Origin: Microvirga lotononidis
Lineage (GTDB): Bacteria; Pseudomonadota; Alphaproteobacteria; Rhizobiales; Beijerinckiaceae
Reading direction: 5' to 3'
NCBI RefSeq assembly: GCF_034627025.1
Contig: NZ_CP141048.1
Span: 1,872,001 to 1,936,000 of the forward strand
DNA: 64,000 nucleotides
A program made the position numbers and the translations under genes. A model generated the notes under the pieces. It made no database searches. It was not told the origin of the DNA and was given only the letters and a program-made list of their open reading frames with translations. How positions within the stretch are numbered: the stretch's first letter is position 1; every line of letters begins with the position of its first letter. Below are positions 53,601-61,677 of the stretch, one piece after another.

Positions 53601-53644
53601 CGCCGCGGCCTTCCGCTGTCGATGTCAAAGAGCAGCACCTTGGG

Positions 53645-53670
53645 GCCCGCAGCTTGCGCTGCGAGCCTTT
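53645..53670 (+). terminator. Hairpin after the LysE exporter gene
   Basis: GCCCGCAGC-TTGC-GCTGCGAGC, 9 bp with one G-U, followed by CTTT. On the other strand it could end the transcript from 53894. Confidence 0.5.
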
Positions 53671-53699
53671 CAGGGATCGAGGGTGGCGCGACGGGCCGT

Positions 53700-53894
53700 C
53701 CGGCTCGCTGTGTTAAGTTAGCTAGAAGAGCCGGAAGGCCGCTTCGCGCACGGTTCTTTTAGGCGTTTCGACTTGGACCAGCACAGGGCTGCCAAGGGCC
53801 TCCTGCCGCCGGCTGCGTGACCGGCGGACAGGACCGTGCCTGCTCCCACACCGTGCGACGCCTCGCGAAGCGCGCCCCTCGTCGGATCAGGCTG
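53700..53894 (-). ncRNA. Candidate structured RNA with no downstream gene
   Basis: The transcript from the promoter at 53901-53929 would have a multi-branch fold. Long-range stem GCACGGT/ACCGTGC (53833-53839 with 53748-53754); inside it a 12-bp hairpin TCCTG(T)CCGCCGG/CCGGCGGCAGGA (53801-53833); after it CCGGCTC/GAGCCGG (53728-53734 with 53700-53706). It contains no plausible gene: the 66-codon frame within runs straight through these stems. Such arrangement suggests a ribosomal-protein-type mRNA leader (for example rplJ) or an independent ncRNA, but no ribosomal gene follows. Type uncertain. Confidence 0.5.
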
Positions 53895-53900
53895 TGCAAC

Positions 53901-53929
53901 GATATAGCCAAGGTTCATCCCCCTGTCAA
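53901..53929 (-). promoter_or_regulatory. Near-consensus sigma-70 promoter
   Basis: On the minus strand: TTGACA, exactly 17 bases, TATATC. This is the best promoter match in the window. It points away from the repeat region into the structured RNA. Confidence 0.75.
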
Positions 53930-53969
53930 GAACAAAGTTAGAACATAACGTTGCTCTCGGAGCCTTGCC

Positions 53970-54060
53970 GTCATGGCCGGGCGTGTCTCGGCCGTCCCGG
54001 TCGGAAAGACGCGGCGCTTCAAGAGATCGGGATCACCGGCACAAGGCCGGTGATGACGTG
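53970..54060. repeat. Dispersed palindromic repeat (type E)
   Basis: CGTCATGGCCGGGCG at the left, GGATCACCGGCACAAGGCCGGTGATGACG at the right (read as two blocks), with a GGCGCTTCAAGAGATC middle; clearly a copy of the 42299/57815/63581 family. Confidence 0.7.
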
Positions 54061-54391
54061 GGAGAGGTCATCCCCGCGCTTGTTAGGACGATCCTTCGAG
54101 CCGCCGCGGCGCCGCTCCTCAGGACCAGGACGGAGCGGTGGCAAGCAAGACGTGGGTGGCCGGGTCAAGCCCGGCCATGACGATGGGGGCGTCGTTCCCG
54201 GCCCCCGCGCGGCGGGTGTCATCCTCAGGCTGAGCGAAGCGAGGGAAGGGGTCCACGATCACGCGCTGCGCGATGACGTCCCTTCCCGTCCGCTGATGCG
54301 TCCTTCCGGGAAGGACACCGCGGCTGCTCTGCCAAGCGGGATGGCCGAAACGAGCCCGGCCATGACGCGGGCCTACGTCGTTGGTCTTCGT

Positions 54392-54892
54392 TCACTCCTT
54401 GGCGGCACCGGGGAGGGACGGTGCTGCGTTGCGCCCTCCCGCGTCGCGTCCGGCGATGGCCCAGTAAACGAAGCCGGCGACCGCGCCGGTGAGGCCGAGG
54501 ACGAGGCTCACATGGAGTTCCGCCGGCGAGCCGACCCGCGCGGCGCCGCGCAGGATCCACGGCACGGCGGCCGTCAGGATGCCGGTGGCGAGCGCGTACC
54601 AGACGAGGCTACGCATCCCCAGCACCTCGCTGATGATTGCGATCATGAGCGGCGGGAAGACGAGCAGCGTGAACGCGATCCGGCCCACGGCCAGGAACGC
54701 GTCCGCCACGATGGGCCCGGGGTCTTCCGCCGAGAACACGGCGTCCAGCAGCGACCAGAAGCCGACGAAGAGCGTGTCCCCCGTCAGCAACGCCATGACC
54801 GGATCGACGATGCTGGCGACGAGGAAGAAGGTGCCGCTCGCGCCGATGGCGATGAGAAGCGCGAAGGGGATGAGGAGAAGCCAGCGGATCAT
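54392..54892 (-). CDS. Hypothetical four-helix membrane protein (last gene of the 54-57 kb operon)
   Basis: A 166-residue integral membrane protein. Helices: MIRWLLLIPFALLIAIGA, FTLLVFPPLMIAIISEVLG, LVWYALATGILTAAVP, and VLGLTGAVAGFVYWAIAG. The terminal GAVAGFVYW matches the terminal GxxxGWxYW of the three proteins encoded upstream, suggesting a distant fourth member. Only 7 bases separate it from the previous stop. No known family; GC content returns to the genome norm here. Confidence 0.7.
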   Translation of the reverse strand: MIRWLLLIPFALLIAIGASGTFFLVASIVDPVMALLTGDTLFVGFWSLLDAVFSAEDPGPIVADAFLAVGRIAFTLLVFPPLMIAIISEVLGMRSLVWYALATGILTAAVPWILRGAARVGSPAELHVSLVLGLTGAVAGFVYWAIAGRDAGGRNAAPSLPGAAKE

Positions 54893-54899
54893 GCACGCT

Positions 54900-55322
54900 C
54901 TATTCTGTAAAGGTCCCCTGCCGCTCACATGAAGCGATGCGCCAGCAGATCCAGCCTGAAATAGGCCCCGCAAGGATATAGGGAAGATAAAAGAACACGA
55001 GCGCATCCGGCGCTGGGTCCGAGCCCATGTTGAACCACAGCGAGAAGCAGAAACCCATCAATCCTCCTGAGATGATTGCGGCCCACCATGTATCGGCACG
55101 TGCGTATCGCAACAGGAAAGTGAGAAGCAGGGAGACGAGAAAAATGGGAAGACCGAACAGAAGAACGCCTAGCGTTGCTATCATCAGAGTAGCTGGGAAT
55201 TCCAGCAAACGAGGGAGAATATCATTGTCCCCCTGAAGGACATAAACCATCCATGAAAAGACGGTCACCAAGTAAGGGGCAGCCACGGATGCGATGGCAG
55301 CGCCCAGAATATTTCGCTTCAT
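54900..55322 (-). CDS. Hypothetical four-helix membrane protein, paralogue 3
   Basis: A 140-residue membrane protein. MKRNILGAAIASVAAPYLV begins like its two upstream neighbours (MKRQIL, MKRAIL). LLFGLPIFLVSLLLTFLL, WWAAIISGGLMGFCFSL and LAGPISGWICWRI make four helices. Its ATG overlaps the previous stop (ATGA at 55319). Base composition is noticeably poorer in GC than the window average. Family unrecognised. Confidence 0.7.
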   Translation of the reverse strand: MKRNILGAAIASVAAPYLVTVFSWMVYVLQGDNDILPRLLEFPATLMIATLGVLLFGLPIFLVSLLLTFLLRYARADTWWAAIISGGLMGFCFSLWFNMGSDPAPDALVFFYLPYILAGPISGWICWRIASCERQGTFTE

Positions 55323-55705
55323 GACGGCCTGCCCATCACAACCCGCCAGTAGATCCAGCCGCAAATTGCTCCCGTAATCCCGAAGCTGGGCAGCAGCCAC
55401 CACTGCTTTTGGACAAAGGATGCTAGGACATGGCCTCCAAAGCAAAGACCCAAGAACGAATACGCACTGATTGTGATCGCAGGTGCGCTCACAGCGAGGC
55501 TTTTCATAGTCAAAGCCGCTGAAAGAGATACAACGACAATGGTAAATCCGTACTTCAGAAGGCCGACGGTGCCCATGAAGTAAATGCCCCAGGCAAGATC
55601 TGATAGACTGGTCAGTCGGCCTTGTATGAAGGCGCAAAGAATGGCGGCTTCCAGGTACGGAGCTGTAACGGACACGGTGAGGATGCCAAGGATCTGGCGC
55701 TTCAT
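55319..55705 (-). CDS. Hypothetical four-helix membrane protein, paralogue 2
   Basis: A 128-residue membrane protein: MKRQILGILTVSVTAPYLEAAIL, then two central helices (YFMGTVGLLKYGFTIVVVSL; AITISAYSFLGLCFGGHVL) and the final FGITGAICGWIYWRVVMG. Overlaps both neighbours by ATGA. Same N- and C-terminal signatures as paralogues 1 and 3, with little identity elsewhere. Confidence 0.7.
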   Translation of the reverse strand: MKRQILGILTVSVTAPYLEAAILCAFIQGRLTSLSDLAWGIYFMGTVGLLKYGFTIVVVSLSAALTMKSLAVSAPAITISAYSFLGLCFGGHVLASFVQKQWWLLPSFGITGAICGWIYWRVVMGRPS

Positions 55706-56157
55706 GGCGACGCTGCACCATCGTCTGTTTTCGTCGATGGACGATGCAGAGCGGTCAGCCAATAGAGCCACGCCGAGATCGCACCGGCGCCAATGGATCC
55801 CATGATCTCGGATATGTCGCGGTAGACCCAGTTCACGAAGTCACCTTTCGGTGCGACGCCAGCCGCGAGGATTGCGAAAGACGTAGCTGCTCCGAAGGCA
55901 ATGACGATCGACGCCGAACGAATCTGCAGCGCGAACATCATGAGCGCGAACAAGCCCATGCAGGCCAGAATGGGGATACCGAAGAACATCACGCCAAACG
56001 TTCCCCACTCGAGAAAGTCCGGCAGGTCACGGACGCCGTCGGACAGACCCAGCGCCATTTGGCCTCCCAAACGTCCTCCAGACAGCAGGACCATGAAACA
56101 CCATGTGAAAGGATAGCTGATCGTGCTCAAAACGAGTGCCAGGATGGCCCGCTTCAT
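55702..56157 (-). CDS. Hypothetical four-helix membrane protein, paralogue 1
   Basis: A 151-residue membrane protein: MKRAILALVLSTISYPFTW, VMFFGIPILACMGLFALMMF, IVIAFGAATSFAILAAG and GSIGAGAISAWLYWLTAL. ATG 56157 overlaps the DUF3829-like stop by one base (TGATG). C-terminal tail charged (STKTDDGAASP). Family unrecognised. Confidence 0.7.
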   Translation of the reverse strand: MKRAILALVLSTISYPFTWCFMVLLSGGRLGGQMALGLSDGVRDLPDFLEWGTFGVMFFGIPILACMGLFALMMFALQIRSASIVIAFGAATSFAILAAGVAPKGDFVNWVYRDISEIMGSIGAGAISAWLYWLTALHRPSTKTDDGAASP

Positions 56158-57074
56158 CAATCCGCCGCGTTGTTGGCGGACCCGACCAGGGCGTTGTAGG
56201 CGTTCACGAGCGCCTGCGCCTGCTGCCCTCCGGCCCGACGGAGATCGCCCTTCACGGGCCTGAGCGTATCGCGAAACTCGCGGGACGCCGCCAGAAACGA
56301 TCGCAAGGGACCCTTGAGGCTTTCGAGCGCTTTGGAGTCGGACTTCCTGTATTCGTCGAACGCCCCGGAGGCCTCGGCGAAGAGGGTCACGTCGGCACCC
56401 AAAGTGGTCATATCGACAATGGGATTTTCATTGCCCGGCAGGCGATCGACGACGCGCCGGGCGGCCAGCATCAGGTTGGTGCGGTGCCAGTTGGCCTTTC
56501 GGCCCTCGCGCCGCTCGATGGCCGCAAGCTCTTTCTGGACAAGGTTCGACCGTTCGACCTGGAAATCCTGCTCCACCTTCTCGCGGGCGGCCAGAAAGGC
56601 TTTCGCGGCCGGCACGAGCCGCGTATGGATCTGTTTTCCGCGCGCCAGATTGTCGTCGAGGTAATCCTTGCGCTCGTAATAGGTGTTGGCCTCGTCGATG
56701 ATGGGAGCAAGCTGCGAATAGGCCTCGATATAGGCCTTCATGCTGGCATCCAGTCCGGTGAGTTTCGGCTCCTTGCCGAGGGCGTCCGACGCCTCAGCGA
56801 TCAGATCCGTGACATCGTAGAGCTCGTAGACGCCGAAGGCCCGGTTCTTGTTGACCGGGCCCTTGTCCATGTCGACCCAGCTCTTGTAGCGCTCGATGGA
56901 TTCCCTGGCCCGGAGAGTCCTGTTCATCAGCGCCACATAGGCGTTCATCTTGGCGGTCACCGCTTCGAGGGCCGCTTCCTCCGCCTGCTGTTGCTGGGCT
57001 GCACCCGAAGATTGGGCTTGGACCAGAGTTCCGGCACTCATGAGAGCGAGGGCGAGGACAAGGGTGCGGATCAT
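56157..57074 (-). CDS. Secreted DUF3829/YiiG-like protein
   Basis: A 305-residue exported protein: MIRTLVLALALMSAGTLVQA is a signal peptide without lipobox. The mature part is long and helical (AALEAVTAKMNAYVALMNRTL; ELYDVTDLIAEASDALG; KAFLAAREKVEQDFQVER) and ends VNAYNALVGSANNAAD, the DUF3829 end (VxxYNxxV). E. coli YiiG is the named member, of unknown role. First gene of the five-gene operon whose other products are all membrane proteins. Confidence 0.85.
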   Translation of the reverse strand: MIRTLVLALALMSAGTLVQAQSSGAAQQQQAEEAALEAVTAKMNAYVALMNRTLRARESIERYKSWVDMDKGPVNKNRAFGVYELYDVTDLIAEASDALGKEPKLTGLDASMKAYIEAYSQLAPIIDEANTYYERKDYLDDNLARGKQIHTRLVPAAKAFLAAREKVEQDFQVERSNLVQKELAAIERREGRKANWHRTNLMLAARRVVDRLPGNENPIVDMTTLGADVTLFAEASGAFDEYRKSDSKALESLKGPLRSFLAASREFRDTLRPVKGDLRRAGGQQAQALVNAYNALVGSANNAAD

Positions 57075-57289
57075 GGCTTGGTCTCGCGAAAGGGTGCAGT
57101 GGTGGCTGACCTGCCGAATGGCGGCACCGGCCAATGAAACAACATAACAAATTCGCATTGATCATGGCAATCCACTTGCAAATCCAATCGCAGCCGTCGC
57201 CCGCCATCATGCGCGCGCCGTTCCCCGGCCAGAAAAACGCACTACTTAGAGATCCCGGGCGGCGGGCACGCATGGAGGAGAGGAACACC

Positions 57290-57796
57290 ATGGCGACGTC
57301 GAAGCTGGATGAGCGGCGGCTCATGACGGACGAGGAATATACCCTCGTCGAGCAGACCCGTTATCCCGTGCTGGGCAAGCTGGAGGATGCAGCGCTCAAG
57401 GACCTGACCCAGCGCCTGCGGGAGCGGCGCGACCGGGCCAGGGACATCGCCCATCGCCAGCGCCGCGAGGTGCGCGGCAAGGGGAGACGGACGACAGCCT
57501 TCGAAAAGCAGGATGCCGGCAACCGCCGGAAGGCGCGCATCCTGGCGGAGGCGCTGACCCGGATCAACAGCGAGCGCACCCACCGGAAAGCGGAGGAGCT
57601 GCGCGCCAACGCCCGCCGCGCATTCGCCCTGCGTCAGGATAGGGAGGCATCGGTACGCCCCGATTCCGGCCGGACGTCGCGGAGCGGCATGCGCGAAGTT
57701 GCGAGCAGCCGCCGCGACCGGATCGTCAATCCGATGGATGCCGGACGCATCTCGCAGGCGGGCAAGCGCGCGCAGGCGGTGCGGGACAACGCTTAG
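57290..57796 (+). CDS. Basic coiled-coil hypothetical protein
   Basis: A 168-residue soluble protein rich in Arg, Lys and Glu (DLTQRLRERRDRARDIAHRQ; NRRKARILAEALTRINSE), probably coiled coil. No known domain. GGAGGAGAGGAAC precedes ATG 57290. Conserved hypothetical in the order; an earlier frame opening at 57134 lacks support. Confidence 0.75.
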   Translation: MATSKLDERRLMTDEEYTLVEQTRYPVLGKLEDAALKDLTQRLRERRDRARDIAHRQRREVRGKGRRTTAFEKQDAGNRRKARILAEALTRINSERTHRKAEELRANARRAFALRQDREASVRPDSGRTSRSGMREVASSRRDRIVNPMDAGRISQAGKRAQAVRDNA

Positions 57797-57814
57797 TGAA
57801 TTCCACTCCCCTCT

Positions 57815-57905
57815 GTCGTCACCGGCCTTGTGCCGGTGATCCCGATGGATTGGGACGCAGCGCTTCTCCAAGCGAGATGGCCGGCCCAAGGCCGGCCATG
57901 ACATG
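57815..57905. repeat. Dispersed palindromic repeat (type E)
   Basis: GTCGTCACCGGCCTTGTGCC at the left and GGCCGGCCCAAGGCCGGCCATGAC at the right (two blocks) with the GGATTGGGACGCAGCGCTTCTCC-like centre of the family. Confidence 0.7.
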
Positions 57906-57924
57906 GGAGGAGTTGAAGATTTTT

Positions 57925-57952
57925 GCCTCTCAATACGGAAAGATTGAGGGGC
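57925..57952. repeat. Short hairpin near the rlmN 3' end
   Basis: GCCTCTCAAT and ATTGAGGGGC pair (one G-U) around ACGGAAAG. The T-run lies on the wrong side for an rlmN terminator, so its role is unclear. Confidence 0.4.
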
Positions 57953-57967
57953 ATGTAGACGAGGAGC

Positions 57968-59281
57968 CTATTCCCCGTTCCCCACCGCGTAGACGCCTTC
58001 GGCCCCGATGCCCTGTTCGGCCATCATGCGGGCGCGGGCGCGGAGTTTCTCGGTCTCGCTCTTGAGCTGGCCGCAGGCCGCGAGGATGTCGCGCCCGCGA
58101 GGGGTGCGGACCGGGGAGGCGTAGCCGGCCCGGTAGACGATCTCGGAGAAGCGCTCGATCCGCTCCCAGTCCGAGCACTCGTATTTCGAGCCGGGCCAGG
58201 GATTGAACGGGATCAGGTTGATCTTCGCCGGGATGCCTTTCAGCAGGCGCACGAGCTCGCGGGCATCGGCGTCCGAATCGTTCACGCCTTTCAGCATCAC
58301 GTATTCGAACGTGATGCGGCGCGCGTTCGACAGGCCCGGATAGGCCCGGCAGGCGTCGAGCAGCTGCTTGATGTCGTATTTGCGGTTGATCGGCACCAGC
58401 TCGTCGCGCAGCTCGTCCCGCACCGCATGGAGCGAAATGGCCAGCATGGTGTTCGCTTCCGCGCCGAGACGCTCCATCTGCGGCACGACGCCGGAGGTGG
58501 AGACCGTGATGCGGCGGCGCGACAGGGTGAGGCCTTCGCCATCCGACATGACGTCGATGGCGGCGATCACGTCGCCGATGTTGTAGAGCGGCTCGCCCAT
58601 GCCCATGAACACGATGTTGGACACGAAGCGTCCGCCGTCCGTGGGAACGAAGGCACCTTCCGGCGGCGTGGCGTCGGGCCAGTCGCCGATGGAATCGCGG
58701 GCCACGATAAGCTGCGCCACGATCTCGGCCGAGGTCAGGTTGCGCACGAGGCGCTGGGTGCCCGTATGGCAGAACGAGCAGGTCAGCGTGCAGCCGACCT
58801 GGCTCGACACGCAGAGCGTGCCCCGGTCGACTTCCGGAATGTACACGCACTCGATCTCGGCGCCCTTGTCGAGCGGGCCCGTCGAGGGCATGCGGATCAG
58901 CCACTTGCGGGTGCCGTCCTTCGAGACCTGCTCGGAGACCACCTGCGGGCGGGCGAGCGTATAGGCGGCCGCCAGCTTGGCGCGCAGCTCCTTGCCCACA
59001 TTGGTCATCTCGGCGAAATCCCGGGCGCCCCGAAAATAGATCCAGTGCCAGAGCTGGGCGACGCGCATCTTGAGCTCGCGCTCGGGCACGCCGATGGCGC
59101 TGAGCGAATCCTTGAGCTGGTCGCGCGTCAAGCCGACGAGCGACGCGCCCCCGGGGGCGGCTCCGGCCGCCACGCTCAGCTCCGCGGTCTTTTCGATGAA
59201 CCCGGCCGCGCGCGCGGCATCGCTCACGGCCACGGGGGCCGCATTGGGGTTGCGCTTGGCGATGTCGAGCACCGTCGCCAT
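57968..59281 (-). CDS. rlmN: Dual-specificity 23S rRNA A2503/tRNA A37 methyltransferase
   Basis: A 437-residue radical-SAM methylase that places a C2-methyl on adenine. The cluster motif is [11 protein letters not shown] (CxxxCxxC), the methyl-carrying Cys and the resolving Cys are in VSSQVGC and [16 protein letters not shown] is the family's SAM-binding loop. ATG 59281 (MATVLDIA) matches family starts; the frame opens 26 codons earlier. In the order it stands next to an IalB gene, as here. Confidence 0.96.
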   Translation of the reverse strand: MATVLDIAKRNPNAAPVAVSDAARAAGFIEKTAELSVAAGAAPGGASLVGLTRDQLKDSLSAIGVPERELKMRVAQLWHWIYFRGARDFAEMTNVGKELRAKLAAAYTLARPQVVSEQVSKDGTRKWLIRMPSTGPLDKGAEIECVYIPEVDRGTLCVSSQVGCTLTCSFCHTGTQRLVRNLTSAEIVAQLIVARDSIGDWPDATPPEGAFVPTDGGRFVSNIVFMGMGEPLYNIGDVIAAIDVMSDGEGLTLSRRRITVSTSGVVPQMERLGAEANTMLAISLHAVRDELRDELVPINRKYDIKQLLDACRAYPGLSNARRITFEYVMLKGVNDSDADARELVRLLKGIPAKINLIPFNPWPGSKYECSDWERIERFSEIVYRAGYASPVRTPRGRDILAACGQLKSETEKLRARARMMAEQGIGAEGVYAVGNGE

Positions 59282-59421
59282 GGAAATCTCGTGCCTCGTT
59301 GTTGGGAGTCGGCGTGCCTTATAGCACGATTGCGCCGAAACCGTGAGCCTCAAAAGCAAATTCCGGGCGCGAGGCCCGGAACATGGTCATTCAGCTGTCT
59401 CTTTTCAACGGTCAGGGGCTT

Positions 59422-60117
59422 TTAGGACGCGCATTCCTTGCGGGCGTGCTCGAGGGCCTTGCTGAAGCCGTTCAGGGAATAGCGGTCGGTCAGGCTCGAG
59501 CCGCGGGCCGATTGCATCTTCACGGTCACGGTTCCGCTCCGTGCCATGGTGGCGATGGCCTGACCTTCCTCGGCGGGGTTCTTGAGCCAGGCATTGGACG
59601 CCTTGGTGATCAGGGCATAGGAGGCATTGCCCACGGCGGCCTCCGCCGAGCCGTTCTCCTTGGCCGCGAAGCCGAGCACCAGGGCGACCTCGTTCTTCAC
59701 GTTCTCCGCCGGGCGGAAGGACACGAAGAGATAGGCCGGGTCGCGGTTCACGTTCTTCGGCAGCCGGTCCTTGGGCTGGCTGAGGGCATAGCAGATCTTG
59801 GAGCGCCCGGTCTGGGCCGTATAGACGCCCCAATCGCCATAGGACGTGAGGAGCGAGGCGCCGCCCGGGCCCGTGGCGGCCTGCGTGGCCTTCGCGGCGC
59901 CCGCACCTGCTGCGGCTCCGGCGGCCGCGGCCGCAGCGGGCTTCGCCGGGCTGGTCTTGGCCGCGGGGGCAGGCTTGGCGGCCGGCTTCGCGGGAGCCGG
60001 ACGTGTCGATTGCTGCCCACGCTGGGGTTGTGCCAGTGCGGCAGGCCCTGTTCCGATGACGAACAAGGCGGAAAGGATGCCCGCGGCGATGCCGCGCTGG
60101 AAAGATGCAGTAATCAT
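59422..60117 (-). CDS. Invasion-associated locus B (IalB) family secreted protein
   Basis: A 231-residue exported protein: signal peptide MITASFQRGIAAGILSALFVIGTG-like (cut after ALA), an Ala/Pro/Lys-rich linker of about 45 residues (KPAAKPAPAAKTSPAKPA), then the IalB domain (YGDWGVYTAQTGRSKICYALSQP; LVLGFAAKENGSAEAAVG). In Bartonella IalB aids host-cell invasion; in non-pathogens the role is unknown. Confidence 0.9.
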   Translation of the reverse strand: MITASFQRGIAAGILSALFVIGTGPAALAQPQRGQQSTRPAPAKPAAKPAPAAKTSPAKPAAAAAAGAAAGAGAAKATQAATGPGGASLLTSYGDWGVYTAQTGRSKICYALSQPKDRLPKNVNRDPAYLFVSFRPAENVKNEVALVLGFAAKENGSAEAAVGNASYALITKASNAWLKNPAEEGQAIATMARSGTVTVKMQSARGSSLTDRYSLNGFSKALEHARKECAS

Positions 60118-60246
60118 GGGCTGGACCATACAGGCGGATGGTTAAGAACTTTTCACCATCTCCGTTAAGGCTCGGCCAGGGGATTGGCGATGCGTCGAAA
60201 CGTGGCGGTGGGACAAGAATGGCGCCCCGCCCGACCTGCGACCCAA

Positions 60247-60346
60247 TAAAAAGGGTCGCCGGAGCGACCCTGAGTTGGACGAATAAGGCTTGTTCGTCTT
60301 TCAATTGCCAGGAGATGGAAAATGACTTCAACGCAACGGGATCTTT
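60247..60346 (-). ncRNA. Candidate small RNA with CUCCU motif
   Basis: About 100 bases on the minus strand between the YkvA and IalB genes: promoter-like boxes upstream, no protein gene, and a classic terminator AGGGTCGC-TCCG-GCGACCCT-TTTTATT (60247-60271). It contains an unpaired-looking CATCTCCTGG; CUCCU is an anti-Shine-Dalgarno sequence common in alphaproteobacterial sRNAs. On the + strand the same DNA shows AGGAG and a 17-codon frame (60322-60375), which I regard as the complement of that motif. Confidence 0.5.
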
Positions 60347-60352
60347 GTAAGG

Positions 60353-60380
60353 TAATTATAATAACATTGCAATAAGTCAA
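60353..60380 (-). promoter_or_regulatory. Promoter of the candidate small RNA
   Basis: On the minus strand TTGACT, 16 bases, TAATTA (or TATAAT with 14). The DNA is strikingly AT-rich for this window. Confidence 0.5.
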
Positions 60381-60417
60381 TATTCTTTCTTTGGAATATG
60401 GTCCTATGAAGCGTAAG

Positions 60418-60804
60418 CTAAGCTTGGTCCGGAGTACCCGCGAGGGCCTCCCGCGCCTTTTCCCTGTGCTCTTCCGTAATGGAACCAGCCACTTGGGTGA
60501 TCGCCGCGGCCAGAACAGCTGCGTCATCGGCGAAACCCAGCAGCGGAAGGAAGTCGGAGATCGCGTCGGCCGGGAAGACGAAATAGGCGATGGCTCCGAA
60601 GAGAATCAGCTTCACGCGGCGCGGGGTCGACGGGTCGGTGGCGCAGAAGAACGCCGCCACGAGGTCCTCGGCGAAGGGGATCTTGCCGGCAACCCGCTTC
60701 AGCTTGGCCCAGAATCGGCGCTTCAGGCCTTCCTCGTCCCGGGTCTCCTGGCGTATGGCCTCCATCTCGGCCTTGGTGAAAGGCTTCATGAAGGGTGCGC
60801 TCAT
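60418..60804 (-). CDS. YkvA family (DUF1232) protein
   Basis: A 128-residue protein with the DUF1232 core: CATDPSTPRRVKLILFGAIAYFVFPADAISDFLPLLGFADDAAVLAAAI, where FPADAISDFLPLLGFADD is the hallmark. Membrane associated through one hydrophobic segment. Function unknown. AGGAG lies eight bases before the ATG. Confidence 0.9.
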   Translation of the reverse strand: MSAPFMKPFTKAEMEAIRQETRDEEGLKRRFWAKLKRVAGKIPFAEDLVAAFFCATDPSTPRRVKLILFGAIAYFVFPADAISDFLPLLGFADDAAVLAAAITQVAGSITEEHREKAREALAGTPDQA

Positions 60805-60885
60805 AACCTGTGCTCCTTACAATCGTGTGCGTTCCCGTCGCGTCGAGGATAGCTTAAGACGTCTCCGGATACAGGGAGAAAAGCC

Positions 60886-61671
60886 ATGAAGCTCGACAAA
60901 TTGATGGCGGCCGTCGTGACCGGAGGTGCCTCCGGCCTCGGCGAGGCGACCGCGCGCATGCTGGCGGCCAGCGGCGCGAAGGTCGCCATCCTCGATATGA
61001 ACGCCGAGCGCGGCGAGGAGGTTGCCCGCGAGATCGGCGCGGTGTTCTGCAGGGCCGACGTGACCGACGAGGCCTCCATCGATGCGGCGCTGGCCGCAGC
61101 CCGCGCGGCCAACGGCATCGAGCGCATTCTGGTCAATTGCGCGGGCATCGCGCCCGGGCGGCGCACGGTCACGAAGAAGCGCGAGACCGGCGAGCTGATT
61201 CCCCACGACGTGGCGAGCTTCCGCCGCGCGGTCGAGATCAACCTGATCGGCACCTATGCGATGATCGCCAAATGCGCCACGGCCATGGCCGGGCTCGACC
61301 CGGTCACTCCCGACGGCGGGCGCGGCGTCATCGTCAACACCTCGTCGGTGGCCGCCCAGGACGGCCAGATCGGGCAGGCCGCCTACGCGGCATCCAAGGG
61401 CGGCGTGCTCGGGCTGACGCTGCCCGTCGCCCGCGACCTGTCGGGCTTCGGCATCCGCGTGATGACGATCATGCCGGGCCTGTTCCACACGCCTCTCTTC
61501 GAGGGCATCGCGGAAGATTACCGCAAGGCGCTCGAGGCCAACGTGCCGTTCCCCTCCCGCCTCGGGCGGCCGGAGGAATATGCGACCCTGGTGAAGGCCA
61601 TCATCGAGAACGACATGCTCAACGGCGAAGGCATCCGCCTCGACGGCGCCTTGCGCATGCAGCCGAAATAG
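60886..61671 (+). CDS. SDR family oxidoreductase (3-hydroxyacyl-CoA dehydrogenase type 2-like)
   Basis: A 261-residue short-chain dehydrogenase: TGGASGLGEATARML cofactor loop, LVNCAGIAPG, catalytic Ser in VNTSSVAAQDGQIGQ, YAASKGGV and MPGLFHTPLF. The insertion TVTKKRETGEL and overall pattern match mitochondrial HSD10/type-2 3-hydroxyacyl-CoA dehydrogenase. Likely fatty acid or branched-chain breakdown. Confidence 0.9.
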   Translation: MKLDKLMAAVVTGGASGLGEATARMLAASGAKVAILDMNAERGEEVAREIGAVFCRADVTDEASIDAALAAARAANGIERILVNCAGIAPGRRTVTKKRETGELIPHDVASFRRAVEINLIGTYAMIAKCATAMAGLDPVTPDGGRGVIVNTSSVAAQDGQIGQAAYAASKGGVLGLTLPVARDLSGFGIRVMTIMPGLFHTPLFEGIAEDYRKALEANVPFPSRLGRPEEYATLVKAIIENDMLNGEGIRLDGALRMQPK

Positions 61672-61677
61672 CGGCGT

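Larger units (their letters stand above)
53601..54391. other. 791-base intergenic region
   Basis: From left: LysE terminator, structured RNA and its promoter (53700-53929), a short AT-rich stretch, then palindromic repeats at 53970-54060, 54149-54186 (GGCCGGGTCAAGCCCGGCC centre) and around 54220-54290 (GGGAAGGGGTCCA type). No convincing protein gene. Confidence 0.6.

Noticed and set aside
53718..53918. A 66-codon minus-strand frame behind the strong promoter.
   Set aside because: It starts immediately at the promoter, has no ribosome-binding site and spans RNA stems; the RNA structure explains the sequence better.
53951..54910. A 319-codon + strand frame.
   Set aside because: It crosses several palindromic repeats and the antisense of the membrane gene at 54392; no domain or ribosome-binding site.
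60322..60375. A 17-codon + strand frame with AGGAG seven bases upstream.
   Set aside because: Placed as the complement of the sRNA's CUCCU and of its promoter; no promoter seen on the + strand. Kept only as an alternative.
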